Below are positions 1 to 7,837 of a stretch of 64,000 bases of DNA, in pieces. This stretch comes from Rhizobium skierniewicense (GTDB lineage: Bacteria; Pseudomonadota; Alphaproteobacteria; Rhizobiales; Rhizobiaceae): positions 1 to 64,000 of the forward strand of contig NZ_JACIDV010000003.1 in assembly GCF_014196515.1 (NCBI RefSeq), given 5' to 3'. The position numbers and the translations under genes were made by a program. The notes under the pieces are model-generated. The model saw only the letters and a list, made by a program, of their open reading frames with translations. It was not told the DNA's origin and made no database searches. Each line of letters begins with the position of its first letter. The first letter of the stretch is position 1.

Positions 1-71
1 GCTACATGACACTTGAGACAATCGCTACAATGAGCGATGATCCACTCATTAGCCTGCAAGCCGCAAGCTGA
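1..71 (+). CDS. possible 3' end of an upstream gene (partial)
   Basis: One frame is open from the window edge and ends at a TGA at 69-71, giving a 22-residue tail that ends LISLQAAS. It could be the C-terminus of a gene lying mostly before the window. The remaining bases up to 161 hold nothing I can assign. There is too little sequence to name a family, and the open frame could be chance. Confidence 0.25.
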   Translation, partial: YMTLETIATMSDDPLISLQAAS

Positions 72-161
72 TTCATTCCCGGCTCCGTCCGGAAGGCACG
101 GCGATGGCCGAAGCTACACCACGCCCTGGGAAACGATCCAAGACAGGAAACCAACCCCATT

Positions 162-1187
162 TTACCTTTGCTCAGCATCAATGAATATGGGCGGGATTTC
201 TATCAGTCCGTCAGCCGTGGTGCCGTGGTCTATTACGTTGAACACCGCGTCCAACATGCCCTGGACGTCTTGTCGTACCATCTCGATCTCATCTCCCAAC
301 AACGCTGCGAAGGGGTCCCAGTCGAAGCAGCCTATGACGGGCGTCCGGTCTTTGTAGTGGCCGGATCGTTTGATCCAATGCATGACACCTTCCAGAGAGA
401 TGGTCGAGTTCACGAACATGCCAACTGGGAGCGCATCACCGGAAGCGGCCAGTGCGCGAAGAGAATGTTCGGCCTTTTCGGGTGCGTAGCCGCTGGCTAG
501 AATATGGCTGTCATCGACGGGAATGCCAATATCGTCGTGTGCGGCGCGAAATCCTCGCACGCGCTCGGCCGTGTTGTGATCGCTGCCGCGGCCCCCTATG
601 AAGAGAAGGGGTTGCGCAGCACCCAGCCTGCGTTTGCTGTTGGCGAGAATGCGCCGCGTCAGTTCCCGCGCGCCTGAAAAATTATCGGAAATGATCGACG
701 GCGCCTTCTTTCCCGGCAAGTCGAGATTGAGGCTGCGCGCGCCAGCGGCAGTGCACAGATCACTGATGCGATCCGGGTCAGTTGCGCCGGTCGAGATCAA
801 CCATTCAACCTGATAGGAGAGCATCGTCCGTGCCGCCTCGACTTCAAGTTCTGGGTCGCGTCGCGTGCAGGTAATGATTGGGAAAAGCCCCCTTTCGCGG
901 GCCATGCTCTCGAATGTCTCAACAATCGATCCGAAATAGCGATTGTCGTATTTCGGCACGATCATGCCGATGATCTTCGACGTTTCCCTGCGCAGCAGGC
1001 TGGCCTGCATGTTGAGGGCGTAACCCTGCTCTTCAGCTATCTGCGTGATCTTTTCCGCCAGTTGGCTGCTGATCCGCCGCTTTTTCCAGTTTCCGTTGAG
1101 CACCGCACTCACAGCACTGGCTGACGTGTCCGCCAGTGCTGCCAAATCGTAGATCGTGGTCTTCTTGGGTGGTCTACGCTGATTCAC
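162..1187 (-). CDS. LacI-family transcriptional repressor (ribitol operon)
   Basis: DNA-binding regulator of about 341 residues. The N-terminus carries a LacI helix-turn-helix (TIYDLAALADTSASAVSAVLNG, written here in two parts: TIYDLAALADT then SASAVSAVLNG). A periplasmic-binding-protein-like sugar sensor domain follows (IIGMIVPKYDNRYFGSIVE). I chose the GTG at 1187 because GGAG lies 7 bases before it; an in-frame GTG at 1208 has no such site. It is divergent from the ribitol transport and catabolism operon, so I infer it represses that operon and is released by ribitol or an intermediate. The inducer is inferred only from the neighbours. Confidence 0.85.
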   Translation of the reverse strand: MNQRRPPKKTTIYDLAALADTSASAVSAVLNGNWKKRRISSQLAEKITQIAEEQGYALNMQASLLRRETSKIIGMIVPKYDNRYFGSIVETFESMARERGLFPIITCTRRDPELEVEAARTMLSYQVEWLISTGATDPDRISDLCTAAGARSLNLDLPGKKAPSIISDNFSGARELTRRILANSKRRLGAAQPLLFIGGRGSDHNTAERVRGFRAAHDDIGIPVDDSHILASGYAPEKAEHSLRALAASGDALPVGMFVNSTISLEGVMHWIKRSGHYKDRTPVIGCFDWDPFAALLGDEIEMVRQDVQGMLDAVFNVIDHGTTADGLIEIPPIFIDAEQR

Positions 1188-1211
1188 AAATGACTCCACT
1201 TCAAACACAGC

Positions 1212-1274
1212 TTGACATCAAACCGAGAACGGAGCAATCTGCTTCATCGATTGAGCATGGTTGCGCAATCGATG
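1212..1274 (+). promoter_or_regulatory. putative promoter and LacI-type operator of the ribitol operon
   Basis: TTGACA at 1212-1217 is followed after 17 bases by a weak -10 (CAATCT, 1235-1240). Overlapping the expected start is an inverted repeat, CATCGATTG (1245-1253) and CAATCGATG (1266-1274), with a 12-base spacer. A repressor bound there would block the promoter. The repeat is plain in the sequence; its role as the operator for the adjacent LacI protein is inference. Confidence 0.45.
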
Positions 1275-1458
1275 TTATTGGGTTGACTGTGGAGGGTCGG
1301 CCGGGAGGCATTCAAGTCAGTTTCCACGAAGATTGTCGCGCAAGTGCTGCTTTGGCCGTGGCAAGTAAGCCGTGCGTCATGATCAATGAAGAGGGAAAAG
1401 GCTTGGCGTGAAACCGGAACGCGTCTCGGCACGAATTTTGAATTCTAAGGAGGAGACT

Positions 1459-2511
1459 ATGAAACTTCGTTCAATGATGATGGTGTCGGTTGCGGCCGCT
1501 GCCGCTGCCCTTTTTTCTGGTTCGGCGCAAGCTCAGGAGGCCGCGACGGTTGCGTTTCTGATGCCGGATCAGGCATCGACACGCTATGAAAATCACGACT
1601 ACCCGGGCTTCAAGGCCGAGATGGCAAAGCTTTGCGAAAAATGCACGCTGATCTACCAGAACGCCAACGGCGATGCAGCTCTTCAGCAGCAGCAGTTCAA
1701 CTCCGTCATTGCCCAGGGCGCCAAGGTCGTCGTGTTGGACCCGGTCGATTCAGCGGCTGCCGCGGCTCTCGTTGAAATTGCACAGTCGCAGGAGGTCAAG
1801 GTCATTGCCTATGACCGTCCGATCCCGGCTAAGCCAGCGGATTATTATGTTTCCTTCGACAATCAGGGTATCGGCGAGGCAATCGCCAAGTCGCTGGTTG
1901 CGCATCTGAAGGCAAGTGGGGTTCCTGCGGGCGCAGGCGTTCTCCAGATCAATGGCTCACCCACCGATGCGGCGGCTGGCCTGATCCGCGATGGCGTGCA
2001 TCTCGGTCTGAAGGATTCGGGCTACAAGACGCTTGCCGAATATGACACGCCGGAATGGGCTCCCCCCAAGGCTCAGGAATGGGCAGCTGGCCAGATCACC
2101 CGCTTCGGTGCTGACATCAAGGGCGTCGTTGCCGCCAATGACGGCACGGGTGGCGGTGCGATTGCCGCTTTCAAGGCCGCTGGTGTCAATCCGGTGCCGC
2201 CGGTGACAGGCAATGATGCGACCATCGCCGCGTTGCAGCTCGTCATTTCCGGCGACCAGTACAATACGATTTCCAAGCCTTCCGAAATCGTGGCTGCGGC
2301 GGCGGCCAAAGTGGCGGTGCAGTTTCTGAAAGGTGAGAAGCCAGAGCCCAAAACCTCGCTTTACGATACGCCTTCCGAACTTTTCATTCCCGCCGTTGTC
2401 ACAGCCGACAACATCAAGGCTGAAATCTTCGACAAGAAGATACAAACCGTCGAGGAGGTTTGCACCGGTGAATACCTCGCCGGGTGCAAGAAGCTCGGCA
2501 TCACACAGTAA
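1459..2511 (+). CDS. sugar ABC transporter substrate-binding protein (probable ribitol)
   Basis: Periplasmic binding protein of 350 residues, type-1 (ribose/xylose-binding) fold. A signal peptide (MKLRSMMMVS, an alanine-rich core, SAQA cleavage site) precedes a mature chain with the expected repeats (VVLDPVDSAAA, VVAANDGTGGGAIAAFK). The ATG at 1459 has a strong AAGGAGGA ribosome site; an upstream in-frame start at 1408 does not. It heads an operon with an ATPase, a permease, ribitol dehydrogenase and pentulokinase. It resembles XylF-type proteins, but the downstream ribitol dehydrogenase makes ribitol or another pentitol the better substrate guess. Confidence 0.88.
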   Translation: MKLRSMMMVSVAAAAAALFSGSAQAQEAATVAFLMPDQASTRYENHDYPGFKAEMAKLCEKCTLIYQNANGDAALQQQQFNSVIAQGAKVVVLDPVDSAAAAALVEIAQSQEVKVIAYDRPIPAKPADYYVSFDNQGIGEAIAKSLVAHLKASGVPAGAGVLQINGSPTDAAAGLIRDGVHLGLKDSGYKTLAEYDTPEWAPPKAQEWAAGQITRFGADIKGVVAANDGTGGGAIAAFKAAGVNPVPPVTGNDATIAALQLVISGDQYNTISKPSEIVAAAAAKVAVQFLKGEKPEPKTSLYDTPSELFIPAVVTADNIKAEIFDKKIQTVEEVCTGEYLAGCKKLGITQ

Positions 2512-2525
2512 ACCTGTTTGACGTT

Positions 2526-2555
2526 GCCCGATCGGATCTCGGTATCCGATCGGGC
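2526..2555 (+). other. intercistronic hairpin between binding protein and ATPase genes
   Basis: GCCCGATCGGAT (2526-2537) and its exact complement (2544-2555) form a perfect 12-bp stem with a 6-base loop, just after the binding-protein stop. No T-tract follows. Such hairpins commonly stabilise the binding-protein message or cut expression of downstream genes, giving more binding protein than membrane subunits. Confidence 0.6.
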
Positions 2556-2585
2556 ATATCCGGAACCAGAAAAGAGCCTGATCTC

Positions 2586-3404
2586 ATGGTGCAATCGGAC
2601 ACAATCGTCCCGAAGAAGGGAAGTACCCTTCTCAGACTGAGCAAAATTTCGAAAAAATTTGGTGCGGTGTCGGCACTGACCGATATCGACCTGGATGTGC
2701 GGGCCGGCGAGGTGGTTGCGCTTGTGGGGGATAATGGCGCGGGAAAATCAACTCTGGTCAAGGTCCTTGCTGGTGTTCACCAGCCGACCTCCGGGACAAT
2801 CGAATTTTGTGGTGAGCAGGTCTCGCTCGATAGCCCAAGCCGCGCACTCGAACTCGGTATCGCCACGGTCTTTCAGGATCTGGCGCTCTGCGAAAATCTC
2901 GATGTGGTGGCCAATCTCTTTCTCGGCCATGAAATATCGACGTGGAACCTTGACGAAGTTGCCATGGAAGTTCGTGCATGGACACTTCTGAAAGAGCTGG
3001 CCGCGCGTATTCCGTCGGTTCGCGAACCGATCGCCTCACTTTCGGGCGGCCAGCGTCAGACGGTCGCGATCGCGCGTTCGCTCCTGCTCGACCCGAAAAT
3101 CATCATGCTGGACGAGCCGACCGCGGCTTTGGGTGTTGCCCAGACTGCCGAGGTGCTGAACCTGATCGAACGTGTGCGCGATCGCGGTCTGGGCGTGATC
3201 ATCATCAGTCACAACATGGAAGACGTCCGCGCCGTCGCCGACCGTATCGTCGTGCTGCGGCTTGGGCGCAACAATGGCGTCTTTGAACCGGATGCCTCCA
3301 ACCAGGAACTCGTCGCATCCATCACCGGAGCGACCGAAAACTCGGTTTCACGCCGCAATGAGCGCAAAGCCGAGCAAACGGAAACGACCGGGAGCACCCT
3401 ATGA
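2586..3404 (+). CDS. sugar ABC transporter ATP-binding protein
   Basis: Cytoplasmic ATPase of 272 residues with a single nucleotide-binding domain: Walker A GDNGAGKST near residues 48-56, signature SLSGGQRQ, Walker B IIMLDEPTAAL and the switch histidine in IIISHNMEDV. Most ribose-type importers use a roughly 500-residue duplicated ATPase; this is the short form, which presumably homodimerises. The ATG at 2586 is preferred over an upstream in-frame start at 2484, which lies inside the preceding gene. It overlaps the permease gene by ATGA, implying translational coupling. Confidence 0.9.
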   Translation: MVQSDTIVPKKGSTLLRLSKISKKFGAVSALTDIDLDVRAGEVVALVGDNGAGKSTLVKVLAGVHQPTSGTIEFCGEQVSLDSPSRALELGIATVFQDLALCENLDVVANLFLGHEISTWNLDEVAMEVRAWTLLKELAARIPSVREPIASLSGGQRQTVAIARSLLLDPKIIMLDEPTAALGVAQTAEVLNLIERVRDRGLGVIIISHNMEDVRAVADRIVVLRLGRNNGVFEPDASNQELVASITGATENSVSRRNERKAEQTETTGSTL

Positions 3405-4663
3405 ACCAGAACATCTCCAATGATAAACCAAACGAGGCATCTGCGCTCGACCGCAGTGATATCCGCGTCCGGCACGACGACGGTATTTCGGGAATGGTGC
3501 GCGGTTTCTTCACGCGGGTCAGATCGGGGGATCTCGGAATGCTCCCGGTTGCCATAGGCCTGATCGTCATCTCGACGGTTTTCAGCCTTCTCAATCCGGT
3601 GTTTCTGGCGCCGAACAACCTCGTAAACCTGCTGTTCGACTGCGCCACTGTCGGGATTATCTCACTTGGCATCGTCTGTGTGCTGTTGCTTGGAGAGATC
3701 GATCTGTCTGTCGGCTCGATGAGCGGCCTGTCGTCCGCCATCATAGGCGTGCTCTGGGTGAATACCGGTTTGCCGATCGCGGTGGCGATTTTCGCAGCTC
3801 TGGTGTTCGGTGCACTGGTCGGTGCCTTGTATTCGGTCATGTACAACCGGCTGGGCATGCCGAGTTTCGTGGCAACGCTTGCCGGTCTGCTCGCCTTGCT
3901 TGGTTTGCAACTCTACATCCTCGGGCCGACTGGCAGCATCAATCTGCCCTATGCCTCGCCACTCGTGCGCTTCGGTCAGATCCTCGTCATGCCGGATTGG
4001 CTGTCCTATCTGCTGGCATTGATCCCCGGTCTGGTCCTGGTGATCTCGGGTTATCTCGTTCGCCAGCGTCGCCTGTCGGTCAATCTGTCCGCCAAACCGT
4101 TGAGCAGCCTCTTCGTCCAGGCGGTCGTGCTGACGTTGATCTTTGAATTCGCCGTCTATTATCTGAACCGGGGTCGCGGCGTGCCTTACATGTTCGGCCT
4201 TTTCGTCGCATTGGTCGTCATTCTCAACTATGCCCTGACCAAGACACAGTGGGGTCGATCAATATTTGCCGTCGGCGGGAACAGAGAAGCGGCGCGCCGC
4301 TCGGGTATCAATGTCCGCCGGATTTATATGAGCGCCTTCATGCTATGCTCGACGCTCGGGGCGCTGGGCGGGGTGTTGTCGGCGTCGCGTCTGGCTTCGG
4401 CAAGCCAGCAAGCCGGAACCGGCGACGTCAATCTCAATGCGATCGCCGCGGCCGTGATCGGCGGTACCAGCCTGTTCGGTGGCCGTGGCAGCGCATATTC
4501 GGCTTTGCTTGGCATCATTGTCATCCAGGCAATCTCGAATGGTCTGACCCTTCTCAATCTCAATTCATCGCTGCGCTACATGATCACCGGCGCTGTGCTC
4601 GCCATCGCGGTCATCGTCGATTCGCTGGCGCGTCAATCCCGCGTCAGCCATGGCCGTGCCTAG
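3401..4663 (+). CDS. sugar ABC transporter permease
   Basis: Inner-membrane permease of 420 residues, BPD_transp_2 family (XylH/RbsC type). A hydrophilic N-terminal stretch of about 55 residues precedes multiple membrane segments. Family motifs are LLGEIDLSVGSMSGL, near the start of the membrane core, and AVGGNREAARRSGI before the last third. It overlaps the ATPase gene by 4 bases and is followed 21 bases later by the dehydrogenase. Length and motifs match XylH, but the operon points to pentitol uptake. Confidence 0.9.
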   Translation: MNQNISNDKPNEASALDRSDIRVRHDDGISGMVRGFFTRVRSGDLGMLPVAIGLIVISTVFSLLNPVFLAPNNLVNLLFDCATVGIISLGIVCVLLLGEIDLSVGSMSGLSSAIIGVLWVNTGLPIAVAIFAALVFGALVGALYSVMYNRLGMPSFVATLAGLLALLGLQLYILGPTGSINLPYASPLVRFGQILVMPDWLSYLLALIPGLVLVISGYLVRQRRLSVNLSAKPLSSLFVQAVVLTLIFEFAVYYLNRGRGVPYMFGLFVALVVILNYALTKTQWGRSIFAVGGNREAARRSGINVRRIYMSAFMLCSTLGALGGVLSASRLASASQQAGTGDVNLNAIAAAVIGGTSLFGGRGSAYSALLGIIVIQAISNGLTLLNLNSSLRYMITGAVLAIAVIVDSLARQSRVSHGRA

Positions 4664-4684
4664 GACCATCTTGGAGGAAAACTG

Positions 4685-5413
4685 ATGACTGAACTCATGA
4701 AGGGCAAGATTGCCGCTATAACAGGTGCCGCATCGGGCATCGGCCTGGAATGCGCCCGCACGCTGCTGGCCGAAGGTGCAACCGTCGTGTTGATCGACCG
4801 CGCCAAGGACAAACTGGAGGCTCTGTGTGCCGAACTCGGAGAAAATGCCAAGCCTTTGGTCGTCGACCTGCTGAACGGACCTGAGGTCTCTGGCATGTTG
4901 CCGCGTATTCTGGAAGTCGCTGGTGGACTCGACATTTTCCACGCCAACGCCGGTGCGTATGTCGGCGGGGCGGTGGCTGAAGGAGACCCGGATGCCTGGG
5001 ACCGGATGCTGAACCTCAACATCAACGCTGCTTTCCGCTCCGTGCACGCCGTGCTTGCGCATATGATTGCCCAGAAGTCGGGCGATATTCTGTTCACCAG
5101 TTCGATCGCCGGAGTGGTTCCGGTCGTCTGGGAGCCCATCTACACGGCATCGAAGTTCGCAGTTCAGGCTTTCGTGCACTCCACCCGTCGCCAGGTCGCA
5201 CCCCATGGCGTGCGCGTTGGCGCGGTGCTGCCCGGACCGGTGGTGACGGCGCTGATTGATGATTGGCCGAAAGCCAAGCTGGACGATGCACTTGCCAATG
5301 GCAGCTTGATGCAGCCGAAGGAAGTGGCAGACGCTGTTCTCTTCATGTTGTCACGACCGCGTAACATAACCATCCGCGATCTCGTCATCCTGCCCAACAG
5401 TGTCGATCTCTGA
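4685..5413 (+). CDS. rbtD: ribitol 2-dehydrogenase (SDR)
   Basis: Oxidises ribitol to D-ribulose with NAD. The 242-residue short-chain dehydrogenase has the TGAASGIG cofactor loop (13-20), the NAG motif (HANAGAY, about 87-92), a serine near 140 and the YTASK catalytic pair (Y153, K157). The chain agrees almost throughout with my recollection of Klebsiella ribitol dehydrogenase, including [19 protein letters not shown] and the PNSVDL terminus. GGAGG lies upstream of the ATG. It sits between the transporter and the pentulokinase. Confidence 0.88.
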   Translation: MTELMKGKIAAITGAASGIGLECARTLLAEGATVVLIDRAKDKLEALCAELGENAKPLVVDLLNGPEVSGMLPRILEVAGGLDIFHANAGAYVGGAVAEGDPDAWDRMLNLNINAAFRSVHAVLAHMIAQKSGDILFTSSIAGVVPVVWEPIYTASKFAVQAFVHSTRRQVAPHGVRVGAVLPGPVVTALIDDWPKAKLDDALANGSLMQPKEVADAVLFMLSRPRNITIRDLVILPNSVDL

Positions 5414-5463
5414 TCGATGTCAGCGGCCATTTTTGACCCCAAGACTTTCAAGAGCCAAGTACA

Positions 5464-7089
5464 ATGAACAAAGCAGCGAACACGACCGTGTCGGGCTACC
5501 TCATCGGTATCGATGTCGGTACTGGAAGCGCGCGGGCTGGCCTTTTCGATCTGGATGGCCATCTGCTGGCATCGGTCAAGCAGGATATCTCGCTGTTTCG
5601 TGAGACCGGCGCGATCGTCGAGCAGTCCAGCACGGAGATATGGGATGCCGTCTGTACCGTCGTGCGGGCGGTGGTCAGCAAGAGTGGCGTCGATCCGGCG
5701 AAGATTATTGGCCTTGGCTTCGATGCAACCTGCTCGTTGGTGGTGCTTGGCGAGGGAGGGCGGCCGCTGCCAGTGGGGTCGTCGGGCGATAACAGCCGCG
5801 ATATTATCGTGTGGATGGATCATCGTGCCGTTTCGCAAGCAGAGCGGATCAACGATCTGGGGCATGAGGTGTTGCGGTATGTTGGCGGGCGCATTTCGCC
5901 GGAAATGGAAACGCCGAAAATTCTTTGGCTGAAGGAAAACCACCCGAAGACATTTGAGGCTGCATGGCAGTTCTTCGATCTCGCTGACTTCCTGACCTGG
6001 AAGGCGACTGGCGATCTCGCGCGCTCGACCTGCACCGTAACCTGCAAGTGGACCTATCTGGCGCATGAGGGGAAATGGGACCCGAGCTATTTTCAAAAGA
6101 TCGGTCTTGGCGTCCTGGCGGATGAAGGGTTTTCCCGGATCGGCACCACGATCGTGGAGCCGGGCACGCCGCTCGGGACAGGTTTGACGCCGGAGGCGGC
6201 GAACGCCATGGGGCTAAAACCAAACACTGCTGTTGCCGCCGGCATGATCGATGCCCATGCCGGTGGTATTGGGACGGCCGGTGTTGGCAGCGGCCCGCAG
6301 TCCAATCTTGCCTATGTCTTCGGCACGTCTTCCTGCACCATGACATCCACAATCGAGCCGGTCTTCGTGCCAGGAGTATGGGGGCCGTATTTCTCCGCCA
6401 TGGTCCCCGGCATGTGGCTCAACGAAGGCGGTCAGAGTGCTGCGGGTGCCGCAATCGACCAATTGCTGTCCTTCCATCCGGCAGCGGCAGATGCCCAGGC
6501 ACGGGCTTTCGCCCAAGGTGTGCCATTGCCGGTGCTGATTGCCGATGCTGCTGCAACCTATGGCAACGCCTCCGAAGTCATTCGCCTTGCCACGGGTCTG
6601 CACGTCGTTCCCGAGTTTCTCGGCAACCGTGCGCCCTTTGCCGATCCCCATGCGCGGGCCGTCATCGTTGGCCTTGGGATGGAGCGTGACTTCGACAGTC
6701 TCGTTGCGCTTTATGTCGCCGGTCTCTGCGGCATCGGCTATGGCCTGCGGCAAATCATAGACGTCCAGAAGAATGCCGGGGCTGATATCGAGCGAGTGGT
6801 CGTCAGCGGTGGTGCCGGTCAGCATGATCTCGTTCGCCAAATTCTGGCCGATGCCTGTGGTAAGCCGGTGGTGGCGACGGTTTCGGACGAGCCGGTCCTG
6901 CTCGGTTCCGCCATTCTTGGCGCTGTTGCCAGCGGTGCCTTCACCGATATGCGTTCGGCGATGACGAATCTCTGCCGTGTGGCACGTGTCTACACACCTG
7001 TCGAAGGGGCTTTGGCCGACATCCATGACAAGCGTTATGCCGCGTTTACGGCATTTCAGGATTTAGCCCGAGCGTCTCGGGAAGCCTGA
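5464..7089 (+). CDS. FGGY-family pentulose kinase (probable D-ribulokinase)
   Basis: Predicted to phosphorylate D-ribulose to ribulose 5-phosphate for the pentose phosphate pathway. The 541-residue protein has the FGGY phosphate-binding start (GIDVGTGSARAG, about 17-28), a central MIDAHAGGIGTAG motif and the C-terminal VVVSGGAGQHDLVRQ. Length and motifs fit the long FGGY pentulose kinases better than xylulokinase. It is the last gene of the operon and follows the ribitol dehydrogenase, which would supply D-ribulose. L-ribulose or another ketopentose cannot be excluded. Confidence 0.87.
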   Translation: MNKAANTTVSGYLIGIDVGTGSARAGLFDLDGHLLASVKQDISLFRETGAIVEQSSTEIWDAVCTVVRAVVSKSGVDPAKIIGLGFDATCSLVVLGEGGRPLPVGSSGDNSRDIIVWMDHRAVSQAERINDLGHEVLRYVGGRISPEMETPKILWLKENHPKTFEAAWQFFDLADFLTWKATGDLARSTCTVTCKWTYLAHEGKWDPSYFQKIGLGVLADEGFSRIGTTIVEPGTPLGTGLTPEAANAMGLKPNTAVAAGMIDAHAGGIGTAGVGSGPQSNLAYVFGTSSCTMTSTIEPVFVPGVWGPYFSAMVPGMWLNEGGQSAAGAAIDQLLSFHPAAADAQARAFAQGVPLPVLIADAAATYGNASEVIRLATGLHVVPEFLGNRAPFADPHARAVIVGLGMERDFDSLVALYVAGLCGIGYGLRQIIDVQKNAGADIERVVVSGGAGQHDLVRQILADACGKPVVATVSDEPVLLGSAILGAVASGAFTDMRSAMTNLCRVARVYTPVEGALADIHDKRYAAFTAFQDLARASREA

Positions 7090-7144
7090 ACTGACGCTGG
7101 TCGACATGATGTCGTGCATAGTTTGCGTGTGGATGTTCGTCCTG

Positions 7145-7174
7145 AAGACAATCCGATCGAAACACGCTTATAAT
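7145..7174 (+). promoter_or_regulatory. putative promoter for a leaderless small gene
   Basis: A perfect TATAAT (7169-7174) stands 18 bases after AAGACA (7145-7150). The usual start point 6-7 bases downstream would fall on or next to the ATG at 7180, so the transcript would have almost no leader. No ribosome site precedes that ATG. Confidence 0.45.
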
Positions 7175-7179
7175 CCGGC

Positions 7180-7404
7180 ATGAGCAGATTTTCAGAAACC
7201 GAAGAAGTCCTGATTGGCCGCCTGCGTAATCTAAAGGCCGCCCCTGAGGTGTCGATCAATCTAAACGATATCAGCGCGCCAATGAAAGCGGTGGGTTTCT
7301 CGCAGTCCGAGATCATCGGCGTCCTGAATGCGCTGGAGCAGGACAAGGTGATTGCCTACACGCCTGGAAACCGTGTGTTGATGCTCAAAGACCTCCCCGA
7401 TTAG
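7180..7404 (+). CDS. small conserved-looking protein, winged-helix-like
   Basis: A 74-residue cytoplasmic protein I cannot assign to a named family. Its second half (GFSQSEIIGVLNALEQDKV, then IAYTPGNRVLML) has the helix-turn-helix plus beta-wing spacing of a winged-helix domain; the first half is charged and helical. It is bracketed by the ribitol operon and the ArsR/OYE pair and converges on arsR. Codon use is like its neighbours, and a good -10 lies just upstream, which supports a real gene. It could be a small DNA-binding or protein-interaction module. Confidence 0.6.
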   Translation: MSRFSETEEVLIGRLRNLKAAPEVSINLNDISAPMKAVGFSQSEIIGVLNALEQDKVIAYTPGNRVLMLKDLPD

Positions 7405-7426
7405 AAGGAATGTTTTGTGTCTTGTC

Positions 7427-7738
7427 TCAGTCCTGCTGACGTGCTGCATCCAGCACGGCGTCCAGCAGACCCGGAAACCGCTCGTTGATTTCGTCGCGAC
7501 GCAGTTCATTCAGATGCGCTGGTCCATCCGTGCGCGTAAAGACGAGACCTCCCTCTCGCAAGACTTTGAAGTGGTGAGACATGCTGGATTTCGGTCGGCC
7601 ACCATCCAGTGCCGAGCAAGTGGCTTGTCCCTCACGGGAAAGCTGGCGCACCACGCCCAATCTAACGGGATCACTGAGGGCGTAGAGCACTTGGGCAAGC
7701 GTGACGTCTTTAAGGGCGGGATGTGGTATGGCGCGCAT
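7427..7738 (-). CDS. ArsR-family transcriptional regulator
   Basis: A 103-residue winged-helix repressor: ALSDPVRLGVVRQL, recognition helix KSSMSHHFKVLREGGLV, then wing TRTDGPAHLNELR. It lacks the paired-cysteine metal site (ELCVCDL) of arsenic or zinc sensors, so it probably senses an organic electrophile or thiol state. It is divergent from the flavin oxidoreductase gene with a 20-bp inverted repeat between, which argues that it represses that gene and itself. Confidence 0.87.
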   Translation of the reverse strand: MRAIPHPALKDVTLAQVLYALSDPVRLGVVRQLSREGQATCSALDGGRPKSSMSHHFKVLREGGLVFTRTDGPAHLNELRRDEINERFPGLLDAVLDAARQQD

Positions 7739-7772
7739 GAGAAAACCCTAGCACGACAAAATCTTATTTGAA

Positions 7773-7792
7773 AGTTCGATTGTATTCGAACT
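7773..7792. promoter_or_regulatory. inverted-repeat operator between arsR and the OYE gene
   Basis: AGTTCGA (7773-7779) and TCGAACT (7786-7792) form a perfect 7-bp inverted repeat with a 6-base spacer; a further CTATCGAAG follows. It lies in the 99-base divergent intergenic region, where a dimeric ArsR repressor would cover promoters in both directions. Confidence 0.6.
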
Positions 7793-7837
7793 ATCGAAGC
7801 TCTATAGGATGATGTCTCGTTAACAGTCGGAGCTACC

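Noticed and set aside
1459-4663. Calling the first ABC system a xylose importer (XylFGH)
   Set aside because: The subunits resemble it, but the operon carries ribitol dehydrogenase and a pentulokinase and no xylose isomerase, so ribitol or a pentitol is the better call.
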